Below the pieces are notes generated by a model, which saw nothing but the letters and a program-made list of their open reading frames with translations, searched no databases and was not told the origin of the DNA. The translations under genes and the position numbers were made by a program. This document shows, piece by piece, positions 30,499-39,085 of a DNA stretch of 64,000 nt. Position 1 is the stretch's first letter. The number at the start of each line of letters is the position of its first letter. The stretch is from Alphaproteobacteria bacterium. Lineage in GTDB: Bacteria > Pseudomonadota > Alphaproteobacteria > Sphingomonadales > Sphingomonadaceae. The stretch covers positions 1 to 64,000 of the forward strand of contig JAHJHL010000159.1 in assembly GCA_018823905.1 (NCBI GenBank), written 5' to 3'.

Positions 30499-30759
30499 AT
30501 GGCCAAGATCGAAGTTTTTACCAAATTCCTCTGCCCCTATTGCTCGCGCGCGAAAGCGCTGCTCGATCGCAAAGGCGCCGAATATCAGGAAATCGACGTG
30601 ACAATGGACCGCGCCGGCTTCAATGCGATGGTCGAGCGTGCGGGGGGAGCACGCACGGTGCCGCAGATATTTATCGACGGACAGCATATCGGTGGCAGCG
30701 ACGATATGGCGGCGCTCGACGCGCGTGGCGGGCTCGACCCGCTGCTGGGGATCGCCTGA
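30499..30759 (+). CDS. grxC: Glutaredoxin 3
   Basis: CPYCSRAKALL, RTVPQIFIDGQHIGGSDDMAALD. Confidence 0.95.
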   Translation: MAKIEVFTKFLCPYCSRAKALLDRKGAEYQEIDVTMDRAGFNAMVERAGGARTVPQIFIDGQHIGGSDDMAALDARGGLDPLLGIA

Positions 30760-30761
30760 CC

Positions 30762-31235
30762 TTGATCGTTTTCGACCTCTGCTGTGCTGCCGGAGATCAT
30801 CGTTTCGAAGCGTGGTTCGCGAGCAGCGACAGCTTTGCTGATCAGCAGGCGCGCGGGCTGATCAGCTGCCCGGTATGCGGCGATAGCGCGGTTAAAAAGG
30901 CGGTGATGGCCCCGCGCATCGGTGCGAAGTCGAACCAGCTGACAGTCAAAGCGCCGACTAAACCGGACGATGCCGCGACAGCGGGCGAAGTTTCGCCCGA
31001 ACTGGTACGCAAAGTGATGGCCGAAATCGCAGCGAAGCAGGCCGAGATGCTGCCGCAGTCGCGCTGGGTCGGGCGTGACTTTGCCGACGCGGCGCGCGCC
31101 ATGCACGAAGGTCGCGCGGCCGAGGATCTGATCCACGGTCAGGCTTCGCCGCAGGAGGCGCAGGCGCTGCGCGACGACGGGATCGCGGCGATGCCGCTGC
31201 TGGTACCGATCGTTCCGCCCGACGCGGTTAATTGA
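30762..31235 (+). CDS. DUF1178 family protein
   Basis: LIVFDLCCAAGDHRFEAWFASSDSFADQQARGLISCPVCGDSAVKKAVMAPRI; TTG start; commonly near grxC/comF. Confidence 0.88.
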   Translation: MIVFDLCCAAGDHRFEAWFASSDSFADQQARGLISCPVCGDSAVKKAVMAPRIGAKSNQLTVKAPTKPDDAATAGEVSPELVRKVMAEIAAKQAEMLPQSRWVGRDFADAARAMHEGRAAEDLIHGQASPQEAQALRDDGIAAMPLLVPIVPPDAVN

Positions 31236-31284
31236 CCCGGCCCGATTGACGCTGCGCGTGCGGCGCCGCTACACGAACCGCGGC

Positions 31285-31361
31285 GCACCCGTAGCTCAGC
31301 AGGATAGAGCATCAGATTCCTAATCTGGGGGCCACAGGTTCGAATCCTGTCGGGTGCACCA
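31285..31361 (+). tRNA. tRNA-Arg (anticodon CCT)
   Basis: GCACCCG...CGGGTGCACCA acceptor, D-arm GCTC..GAGC, anticodon loop TTCCTAA, T-arm CAGGTTCGAATCCTG, encoded CCA. Confidence 0.95.
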
Positions 31362-31472
31362 TTGCAACTAGCTTCCGACCTCGCCGAAAAGGTCGGTGTT
31401 GGATAGCAAGCGGGGGAGGGGTAGCGGAGAGGGGCGGCGGCCCGGTCAATCCAATTGCGCGCGTTGGCGGTG

Positions 31473-31919
31473 CTATTTCAGAATAAGATGCAAAGACGAT
31501 AGCCGCTCGTATGCTGCGTCACTGAGCGCGGTTTTCTCTTCAGCATAGCTGACGACTTCATATTCGATGCCGTCGTGGTCAAGGAAATAGAAGCGGCGGC
31601 CGGGCTCGTAATCGCCGTGGCTAAAGGGGATCAGGCCCGCTGCCATGACCCGCGCCTCGACCGCATCGAGATCGTCAACCTGAATACCGAGATGATTGAG
31701 CGGCTCACCCTTGGCGTAGCGGGTGTCCGCGCGCTGGCCGTCGGGGCCGGTGTAGAGCGCCACATAGGCGCGGTCGCTGCCAAGATGGATCGTGCGCCCG
31801 CCATCGCGAGCGGGGCCGCGCCAGCGTTCGTGCCAGCCGAAGATGGTCGACAGCAAAGCTGCGCTGCGGTCGGGGTCGCTGACCGTGACATTGACATGCT
31901 CGATGAAGGGATGCGTCAA
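31473..31919 (-). CDS. VOC (glyoxalase/bleomycin resistance) family protein
   Basis: FIEHVNVTVSDPDRSAALLSTIFGW, LNHLGIQVDDLDAVEARV, FYFLDHDGIEYEVVSY. Confidence 0.9.
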   Translation of the reverse strand: MTHPFIEHVNVTVSDPDRSAALLSTIFGWHERWRGPARDGGRTIHLGSDRAYVALYTGPDGQRADTRYAKGEPLNHLGIQVDDLDAVEARVMAAGLIPFSHGDYEPGRRFYFLDHDGIEYEVVSYAEEKTALSDAAYERLSSLHLILK

Positions 31920-31954
31920 TTTGTTGCTCCTGATTCGGGTTGACGCAGCGACAT

Positions 31955-31972
31955 TTGCAAGTTCAAGTGAGG
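31955..31972. promoter_or_regulatory. Putative SoxR box in the soxR/VOC divergent region
   Basis: TTGCAAGTTCAAGTGAGG; reverse complement CCTCACTTGAACTTGCAA shares 12/18 positions with the recalled soxS box CCTCAAGTTAACTTGAGG. Confidence 0.45.
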
Positions 31973-32005
31973 TTTAGATCAAGGCCTGATTTCGAAGGAG
32001 CTGCG

Positions 32006-32473
32006 ATGCACCGAACCGACCTCATTCCGATCGGCGAACTGGCGGCACGCACCGGGGTCGCGGTGTCGGCGATCCGCTTTTACGAGGCCAAGGGGCTGGT
32101 CGAAGCGCTGCGCACGCGCGGCGGTCAGCGGCGGTTTCTGCGCGCCGACATTCGCCGCGTGTCGTTCATCCTGATCGCGCAGCAGCTGGGGCTGAGCTTG
32201 GAGGAGATTGCCGCCGAGCTGGCGCGGCTGCCCGCGGGGCGCACGCCCAATGGCGCCGACTGGACGCGGATCAGCACCGCATTGCGGGCGCGGATCGATG
32301 GGCAGATCGCGGCGCTAGAGCGGACGCGCGAATTGCTCGGCACCTGCATCGGCTGCGGGTGTTTGAGCCTGAAGAAATGCGGGCTGTATAACGCGCAAGA
32401 CAAGGCGGCGCAGCGCGGGGCGGGGCCGCGTTATGTGCTGGGCGACAGGGCGGGGGAGATTGCGGAGGTTTGA
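32006..32473 (+). CDS. soxR: Redox-sensitive transcriptional activator SoxR (MerR family)
   Basis: MerR HTH and CIGCGCLSLKKC [2Fe-2S] motif (Cx2CxCx5C). Confidence 0.95.
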   Translation: MHRTDLIPIGELAARTGVAVSAIRFYEAKGLVEALRTRGGQRRFLRADIRRVSFILIAQQLGLSLEEIAAELARLPAGRTPNGADWTRISTALRARIDGQIAALERTRELLGTCIGCGCLSLKKCGLYNAQDKAAQRGAGPRYVLGDRAGEIAEV

Positions 32474-32494
32474 GGGTAGCGGGCGATTCCGCCC

Positions 32495-32782
32495 CTAAAC
32501 TGCGCTCAACTTCTCAATCTCCGGCGCGCCCGCCAAGCATGGCCCAAGCTTCGCGCCCAGCGTGCGGAAATGCTCCGACGCGCGGTGCGCCTCGACCGCC
32601 GCGCCATCGTCATAACATTCCAGCACCTTGTAAACGCCCGCCTCTTCGGTGCGGAACAGACGGTAATAGCTGTTTCCGGGCTCGTTCGCCGCGACCGCGG
32701 GCGCCAGCTCGGCGAAGACGCCCTCGAATTCCGTTTCCTTGCCGGGCTGGACGCGCAGCGTGGCGATGATGCCTATGGCCAT
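32495..32782 (-). CDS. Antibiotic biosynthesis monooxygenase (ABM) domain / putative quinol monooxygenase
   Basis: IGIIATLRVQPGKETEFEGVF...GNSYYRLFRTEEAGVYKVLECYDDGAAVEAHRASEHFR. Confidence 0.88.
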   Translation of the reverse strand: MAIGIIATLRVQPGKETEFEGVFAELAPAVAANEPGNSYYRLFRTEEAGVYKVLECYDDGAAVEAHRASEHFRTLGAKLGPCLAGAPEIEKLSAV

Positions 32783-32813
32783 GTTTCTTTCTCCCTCGTC
32801 TATTTGCGAATGT

Positions 32814-33398
32814 CTATTTGCGAAGATCGGGATCGACGTCCCACCCTTCTTCGACCTGGATACCAAAGCTGTTCAAGATCATCGAAACCTGCGTGTATTG
32901 ACCGACGGTCATCACCAGATCCATGCGCCCCTTGTCGCCAAGCGGCGCGAGCGTAGCCCACGTTGCGTCGGTGACAAAATGACCCGCAGTCAGCTCGTCA
33001 GTGGCGCGCAGCATGGCGCGATCGAGGTCGTTCCAGCCGTCTGCGTCCGGCCCCGCCTTGATCAGCGCAATCTCATCTTCGCTGAGGCCGCAATCAAGAC
33101 CGATGCGCTTGTGCTGGGTCCATTCATATCCCGAGCGACAGTTGTAGCCGGTGCGCAGGATGACGAGTTCGCGGTCGCGTGGGCTCAGCGCGTTGCGCTT
33201 CGACAGGATATAATTGCCCCAACTCAGGAACGCGGTCAGCGCCTTCGGCGCATGGGCAAGGGTGCGGAAGATGTTGAGGATCTTGCCGCCCCCGACCTTG
33301 CCGCCGTCGGAGGCAAGGAAGGGTTCCAGCGCGGCGCGCTGGTCGGCATCGAGCCGGTCGAGATCGACCGGCTCGATACGCGGTTGGCTGAGTCTCAT
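32814..33398 (-). CDS. Carboxymuconolactone decarboxylase family protein
   Basis: NIFRTLAHAPKALTAFLSWGNYILSKRNALSPRDRELVILRTGYNCRSGYEWTQHKRIG. Confidence 0.88.
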   Translation of the reverse strand: MRLSQPRIEPVDLDRLDADQRAALEPFLASDGGKVGGGKILNIFRTLAHAPKALTAFLSWGNYILSKRNALSPRDRELVILRTGYNCRSGYEWTQHKRIGLDCGLSEDEIALIKAGPDADGWNDLDRAMLRATDELTAGHFVTDATWATLAPLGDKGRMDLVMTVGQYTQVSMILNSFGIQVEEGWDVDPDLRK

Positions 33399-33413
33399 TT
33401 AACGGGCCGCAAA

Positions 33414-34595
33414 TCAGAAGACCTCGAACAGGCCCGCAGCGCCCTGACCACCGCCGATGCACATGGTCACAACCGCATATTTCACGCCGCGGCGCTTGCC
33501 TTCGAGCAGCGCGTGGCCGACGCAACGCGCCCCGGTCATGCCGAAGGGATGGCCGATCGAGATCGAGCCGCCATTGACGTTGAGCAGTTCGTTGGGAATG
33601 CCAAGCTTGTCGCGGCAGTACAGCACCTGCACCGCGAACGCCTCGTTCAATTCCCACAGGCCGATGTCGTCTATCTTCAGCTCGAAGCGTTCGAGCAGCT
33701 TGGGGATCGCGAACACGGGGCCGATGCCCATTTCGTCGGGCTCGGTACCCGCCACCGCCATGCCGACATAGCGGCCGAGCGGGGTCAGGCCGCGCTTTTC
33801 GGCGACCTTTGCTTCCATCACGACACACGCCGACGAACCATCGGCGAGTTGGCTGGCGTTGCCCGCGGTGATCGTGTGGCCTTCGCCCATCACCGGCTTC
33901 AGGCTCGACAGACCTTCCAGCGTGGTGTCGGCGCGGTTGCACTCGTCCTTGTCGGCGACGACGTCCTTGAACGAAACTTCCTTGGTTTCCTTGTCCATCA
34001 CCGCCATCGTCGCGTTGCACGCGACAATCTCGTCGGCGAAGAGGCCCGCGGCCTGCGCGGCGGCGGTGCGCTGCTGCGACTGGAGCGAATATTCGTCCTG
34101 CGCTTCGCGGCCGATGTTGTACCGCTTGGCGACGACCTCGGCGGTGCCGATCATCGGCATATAGGTGTCCTTGTGCATCGCGATCAGCTCGGCGTCGGTC
34201 TCGACGAACACCTTGCCGCTACCGCTGACCTTCGAGATGCTTTCGATGCCGCCGGCGACGCAGATGTCCTGGCGGTCGACGATGATCTGCTTCGCCGCAG
34301 TCGCGATCGTCATCAGGCCCGACGAGCACTGGCGGTCGATGGACATGCCGGGGACGGTGACGGGCAGGCCCGACCGCAGCGCGATCAGGCGCGCGACGTT
34401 CATCGTCTGCGATCCCTGCTGCATCGCGGCGCCGAACACGACGTCGTCGATCTCGCCGCCTTCCAGGCCCGCGCGCTCGACCGCGGCCTTGACCGAGAAC
34501 GAACCCAGCGTCGGGGCGAGGGTGTTGTTGAACGAGCCGCGGCCCGCTTTGGTCAGCGGGGTGCGGGCGGTGGAAACGATGACGGCGTCACGCAT
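33414..34595 (-). CDS. Acetyl-CoA C-acyltransferase (thiolase)
   Basis: RQCSSGLMTIATAAKQI, NVNGGSISIGHPFGMTGAR, CIGGGQGAAGLFEVF. Confidence 0.95.
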   Translation of the reverse strand: MRDAVIVSTARTPLTKAGRGSFNNTLAPTLGSFSVKAAVERAGLEGGEIDDVVFGAAMQQGSQTMNVARLIALRSGLPVTVPGMSIDRQCSSGLMTIATAAKQIIVDRQDICVAGGIESISKVSGSGKVFVETDAELIAMHKDTYMPMIGTAEVVAKRYNIGREAQDEYSLQSQQRTAAAQAAGLFADEIVACNATMAVMDKETKEVSFKDVVADKDECNRADTTLEGLSSLKPVMGEGHTITAGNASQLADGSSACVVMEAKVAEKRGLTPLGRYVGMAVAGTEPDEMGIGPVFAIPKLLERFELKIDDIGLWELNEAFAVQVLYCRDKLGIPNELLNVNGGSISIGHPFGMTGARCVGHALLEGKRRGVKYAVVTMCIGGGQGAAGLFEVF

Positions 34596-34649
34596 GGTAA
34601 TATTCCTCTTCGAAGAGTTTGAGAAAATCTTTGCCGGGGAGGGCGGCGC

Positions 34650-35108
34650 TCAAACGAAAAACTGGCTGATCCATTCGGCGATCAGGGCGGGCTTTTCCTC
34701 GCCCTCGATCTCGACGGTCACTTCATTGGTCTGTTGCCACTGGCCGGGGCGCTTTTCCTCCAGCTCAAGCAGCTTGATATGGCTGCGCACGCGCTTGCCC
34801 GAGCGGACCGGCGACAGGAAGCGGACTTTGTTGCAGCCGTAATTGACCCCCATCTTGACCCCGCCGACCTTCGGGCCGTCGGTGCTCTGGCCCAGCATCG
34901 GCATCAGCGACAGGGTCAGGAAACCATGCGCGATGGTGCCGCCGAAGGGCGTCAGCTTCGCCTTTTCCTCGTCAATATGGATGAACTGGTGGTCGCCGGT
35001 GGCATCGGCAAACTTGTTGATCATGTCCTGATCGACGAGCACCCAGTCCGACGTTCCGAGATGCTCACCGACCTTGGTCTGCAATTCCTGCGGCGTGATT
35101 GTGGCCAT
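34650..35108 (-). CDS. MaoC family dehydratase
   Basis: FADATGDHQFIHIDEEKAKLTPFGGTIAHGFLTLSLMP hydratase motif. Confidence 0.93.
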   Translation of the reverse strand: MATITPQELQTKVGEHLGTSDWVLVDQDMINKFADATGDHQFIHIDEEKAKLTPFGGTIAHGFLTLSLMPMLGQSTDGPKVGGVKMGVNYGCNKVRFLSPVRSGKRVRSHIKLLELEEKRPGQWQQTNEVTVEIEGEEKPALIAEWISQFFV

Positions 35109-35202
35109 CGCTCATCCCCTTGATCATTGGTTCGGCGCGCGTTCTAGGCCTGTCCGGAGGCGTTGCACAAGGCCCAAGCCCCAGAGCCGCGTCGCCGTAG
35201 CG

Positions 35203-36408
35203 TCAGCTCTTCGCGGGCTTGGGCGTCTTCATCGTGACGCTTTCGGCATAGGGCAGAATCATCGTGCCGTCGGGCGCCGCGGTAAAGGTCGTCTGGGTTG
35301 GATAAGCGAAGTCGTAACCGGCGCGGGTCAACTCTTCGAACAGGCGGATGCCGATCTCGGTCCGCGCCGCGATGACTTCATTATAATCATCGCTGTGGAC
35401 GTCGACGACCAGTTCGAAATCAAGGCTGGAGGGGCCGAAGCCGATAAAACTCGAACGGACGAATTCATGGCCTTCGCCCTCGACCTGTGCCTTCAGCAGC
35501 GCAGGGAGCGCGCGCAGCATTTCGGGCGTCGTCTGATAAATCACCCCGATCGCATATTGGACGCGCCGACGGTGGAGGTTGGCATAGTTGGTGATCTCTT
35601 TCGAGAGCAGGTTGGTGTTCGAGATGACGAGCAACTCGCCGTTGATCGAACGCAAATGCGTGCTTTTCAATCCGATGCGTTCGACCGTTGCGATACTCGT
35701 GTCATATTTGATCGTCTCGCCGACGCGGAACGGCCGGTCGAAGATGATCGACAGCGACGCGAACAGGTCGGAAAAGATGCCCTGTGCCGCAAGGCCGATC
35801 GCGATACCGCCGATGCCAAGGCCAGCGACAAGTCCGGTGACGTTGACCCCCATATTGTCGAGAATGACGATCGCGGCGATCGCGAACAGCGCGACGCTGA
35901 TCAGCAGCCGGATAATCCCCATCGCGTTCGACAGCGTTTCGTTATGCCCCTCCGCCGCGCGGCGCTGGATCAGTCCGAGCACGATCTCGCGCACCCAGAT
36001 CGCGACTTGCATGACGACCGCGACGGTAAAGACGAACTGGATGATCTGCAGGACGAGGGCAGGCGGCTGGGCATAGCCGGCGACCAGCCGGATCGAAATG
36101 ATCGCCAGAACCAACGACTTGGTCTTGTGAATGACGCGACCTACAATGTCGGTGAGCGTGAACTGGCCGGGCGCCGACTGCGCGCGCTTGAGCGCAAAGC
36201 CGCGGATCATCGACAACAGGAAATAGATGATCAGGCCGGCCGCGATCGCGATTCCGATCTGGAGCCAATGGCTTTCGACCCATGCGACACTGCTGTCCCA
36301 CCAGATCCGTACATCCTGGAGCGGGTTGGTATTTGCGGCAGCGACCGGTTCGGCAGCGCTGGCTTTTGTGGGGACGGTTTGAGCGGCGGCAAGGATAGAA
36401 AAAGTCAT
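35203..36408 (-). CDS. Mechanosensitive ion channel (MscS) family protein
   Basis: GLGIGGIAIGLAAQGIFSDLFASLSIIFDRPFRVGETIKYD typical MscS pore/beta domain. Confidence 0.93.
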   Translation of the reverse strand: MTFSILAAAQTVPTKASAAEPVAAANTNPLQDVRIWWDSSVAWVESHWLQIGIAIAAGLIIYFLLSMIRGFALKRAQSAPGQFTLTDIVGRVIHKTKSLVLAIISIRLVAGYAQPPALVLQIIQFVFTVAVVMQVAIWVREIVLGLIQRRAAEGHNETLSNAMGIIRLLISVALFAIAAIVILDNMGVNVTGLVAGLGIGGIAIGLAAQGIFSDLFASLSIIFDRPFRVGETIKYDTSIATVERIGLKSTHLRSINGELLVISNTNLLSKEITNYANLHRRRVQYAIGVIYQTTPEMLRALPALLKAQVEGEGHEFVRSSFIGFGPSSLDFELVVDVHSDDYNEVIAARTEIGIRLFEELTRAGYDFAYPTQTTFTAAPDGTMILPYAESVTMKTPKPAKS

Positions 36409-36440
36409 AGCGGAGCTTTGTGGTCCTCTTTGGTACGGGT

Positions 36441-37451
36441 TCAGGCGGTGCGGAGCAGTGCTGCGGCGTCGGGCGCACTTTGCAGATAGGCCAAAAATCC
36501 GCGTTCGTAACGCGAAAGATATTTGGCCACGCGCGGTAACGGACCCACCGCCGCGGAAAAATCGCCGCGCTCCTGCGCCGCCGCGATCATCGCCGGGTGG
36601 ACATAGGCCTTGCGAGCAACCGCGGGGGTATTGCCCAGCCGGTCGGCCACATGCTCCAGCATCGCTTTCAGGGTTGGGGCTTCGGCGGCATCGTAAAGGA
36701 AGGTGAAGGCTTCGACGCTCGCCGACCATGTGCGGAAATGCTTGGCGCTGAATTCATCGCCCATCGCGTCGCGGATATAGGCGTTCACATCTTCCGACCC
36801 GATCGTGCAGATCTCGCCATCCTCCTCATATTGGAACAAATGCTGTCCGGGCAGATCCTGTAGCCGCCGCACCAGTGTCGTCAGGCTGCGGTCGCTGATT
36901 GCGACCTCCTTTTTTGCGCCGCCCTTGGCGCGATAGCGCAGACGAAGCGTTTGGCCGGTCAGTTTGGCGTGGCGCTGGCGCAGCGTCGTGGCGCCGAAAC
37001 TGTTGTTCGCCGCCGCATATTGCTCGTTGCCGACGCGCAGGGCCGCAAGGTCGAGCAGGCGGACGACGGCGCCGACCACGCGCTCCTGACACAGGTTACG
37101 CCGCGCCAGATCGTCCACCAGCCGCGCGCGCAACAACGGCAGCGCGTGGCCAAAGGCGGAGCAGCGATCATATTTGTCGGCATCCTGCGCCAGTCGGAAT
37201 TCGGGGTGATAGCGATATTGCTTGCGCCCGCGCGCGTCGTAACCGGTGGCAAGGATATGGCCGTTTGGCGCGGGGCAATACCAGGCGTCCTCGTAGGCCG
37301 GGGGCAGCGCAATCGCGCTGAGCCGCGCGATCTCGTCGCCGCCGCGGATGACCTTGCCCTTCGTATCGCGGTATCGCCACTGGTCGCCAACGCGCTCGCG
37401 GGTGATGCCGGGCAGGCCGTCGTCGACATGGATCAGGCGCGCGGTGGACAT
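36441..37451 (-). CDS. DNA topoisomerase IB (poxvirus-like)
   Basis: DGLPGITRERVGDQWRYRDTKGKVI, RVGNEQYAAANNSFGATTLRQRH, KHFRTWSASVEAF, ARKAYVHPAM. Confidence 0.93.
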   Translation of the reverse strand: MSTARLIHVDDGLPGITRERVGDQWRYRDTKGKVIRGGDEIARLSAIALPPAYEDAWYCPAPNGHILATGYDARGRKQYRYHPEFRLAQDADKYDRCSAFGHALPLLRARLVDDLARRNLCQERVVGAVVRLLDLAALRVGNEQYAAANNSFGATTLRQRHAKLTGQTLRLRYRAKGGAKKEVAISDRSLTTLVRRLQDLPGQHLFQYEEDGEICTIGSEDVNAYIRDAMGDEFSAKHFRTWSASVEAFTFLYDAAEAPTLKAMLEHVADRLGNTPAVARKAYVHPAMIAAAQERGDFSAAVGPLPRVAKYLSRYERGFLAYLQSAPDAAALLRTA

Positions 37452-37488
37452 GGCGCATTAGCGCCTTGCCCCGCCCTTTGGTTCCGCC

Positions 37489-38871
37489 TCAACGCGCGTC
37501 GGGCAGCGAATGCCGGGGAGGAACCTGCGCCGGACGCGCCATCAAGGGGCGCCATCCGGCTTCCTGTTCGCGGCGGCGGCAATAGGTCGACAACCCCATT
37601 TCCAGCGCCAGCATCATATAGATGAATGGCTGGAACGCGATGCCGACAAACAGCGACCCGACCATATAGACGATATGGCCATGCTGAAGCGCGGTCGCCA
37701 GCGGCGCGATCCATTGTTCTTCGCCGCGCCGCGTTTTCAGATAGCGGCGGCGCAGGCGCTCCATCTGTACGATGCCGACAATGTGAAGCAGCAGCCACAG
37801 AGCCAGCCCCGGATACCCCTGCTCGCCCAGCATCTCGAAATAACTCGAATGATAGGCGCGCGACTTTTCGTCATGGACCGTCGCATCGGCATTTTGCGGC
37901 TGGTCGGGGTCATAGTCCGACCCGGTCGTTTCGACGCGCAACCGGTTCTGGATATAGGCCTCGAACCCGCCGCCGAACGGGTTTTCCTTGGCATAGTCCC
38001 ACGTCCACGCCCACACCGCGACGCGCGTCGAGGCGGACTGATCGGACTTGTAGCCCTGGATCGTTTCCATGCGTTCGGTGAAGCTTTGCGGCAGGAACGG
38101 CACCGCGGCGATCGCGAGCAGCCCGGCGCCGGTCATATAGAGGAAGCGGTGCTTGACCGCGCGCAGCGATAGCACCGCAAGCACCGCCAGGCAGACGAGC
38201 CCGGTGCGCGCCTGCGTCCCGATCGGCAACAACATGCACGCAAAACACAGCGCAAAGCAGAAGGTCGACACGCGCCAGTCCGACGGAAAGATCGTCCCAT
38301 GGCGGCGGTACCACAGGATCAGCGGGATGATCGCGATGCCGACGGTCGACATGATCGATCCCTCGTACAGTCCGTAATTTTCGTTGAGCAGCAATTGCAG
38401 CGTGCCATAGCCGCCGCCGCCCGCTGCGGTCTTGATCCCCCCGGCGATGGCGATCGACGCTGCCGACAGCAGCATGATGAGCGCGAGGGATTCGATCCGT
38501 AGCTTGGTTCGCAGGGTCAGCGGCAGGAAAATTGCCCAGATCAGCGCCTTCCACACCCAGCTCCATTTGTCCTGTGCTTCGACCGGGAAATCGGCCTGCA
38601 TCGTCGTGAGGCCGCAATAGATGAGCAGCGCGACGAGCAGGAATTGCCGCCCCGACCATCTGGTGTCGCGCTTGTCATCGACCGCGAGCCAGCCAGTGAT
38701 GGCGAGACCGAAGACGATCAGCGAGATCGGGATCGAATTGATCAGGAAATAGCTGAGCCGCTGCGGCGCGACGATGTCGATATAGCAAAAGCACAGCACG
38801 AACAGGAACGGCTTGCGAAATCCGAGCCCGATGAAGGCGAACAGGAAGGCGACGAACGCAATATCACGCAT
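37489..38871 (-). CDS. Putative O-glycosylation ligase, exosortase A-associated (Wzy-like)
   Basis: MRDIAFVAFLFAFIGLGFRKPFLFVLCFCYIDIVAPQRLSYFL; TRVAVWAWTWDYAKENPFGGGFEAY; neighbour of XrtA-type glycosyltransferase. Confidence 0.85.
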   Translation of the reverse strand: MRDIAFVAFLFAFIGLGFRKPFLFVLCFCYIDIVAPQRLSYFLINSIPISLIVFGLAITGWLAVDDKRDTRWSGRQFLLVALLIYCGLTTMQADFPVEAQDKWSWVWKALIWAIFLPLTLRTKLRIESLALIMLLSAASIAIAGGIKTAAGGGGYGTLQLLLNENYGLYEGSIMSTVGIAIIPLILWYRRHGTIFPSDWRVSTFCFALCFACMLLPIGTQARTGLVCLAVLAVLSLRAVKHRFLYMTGAGLLAIAAVPFLPQSFTERMETIQGYKSDQSASTRVAVWAWTWDYAKENPFGGGFEAYIQNRLRVETTGSDYDPDQPQNADATVHDEKSRAYHSSYFEMLGEQGYPGLALWLLLHIVGIVQMERLRRRYLKTRRGEEQWIAPLATALQHGHIVYMVGSLFVGIAFQPFIYMMLALEMGLSTYCRRREQEAGWRPLMARPAQVPPRHSLPDAR

Positions 38872-39019
38872 CGGGGAGGTCGTCCGGTTCCGCGTCGCGC
38901 CGCTGTTGCCACTGCGCACGCGGGCTGACCTCGCGGTCGAGATCGTCGCGGTGCAGCAGGCGCCAGAGCGCAATCGCCATCAAGACGTGCGTCAACCCGA
39001 TGGAAAAATTGTCGACCAT
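38864..39019 (-). CDS. Possible small ORF (51 aa) upstream of and overlapping the O-glycosylation ligase
   Basis: Manual translation MVDNFSIGLTHVLMAIALWRLLHRDDLDREVSPRAQWQQRRDAEPDDLPDA; 8-bp overlap with the ligase ATG, single TM-like segment. Confidence 0.45.
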   Translation of the reverse strand: MVDNFSIGLTHVLMAIALWRLLHRDDLDREVSPRAQWQQRRDAEPDDLPDA

Positions 39020-39085
39020 ATAGGATGTTGCCTAGGCTATCTGGGTTGACGCGGCGTTAAGCCTTGTCTGCCAGAGACCATCATA

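Noticed and set aside
34606-34617. CTCTTCGAAGAG palindrome near the thiolase start
   Set aside because: Lies over the ribosome-binding region immediately upstream of the ATG; a short palindrome there is weak evidence for an operator.
32739-34622. 627-aa plus-strand ORF
   Set aside because: Antisense to CMD-family and thiolase genes; His/Arg/Asp-rich shadow frame.
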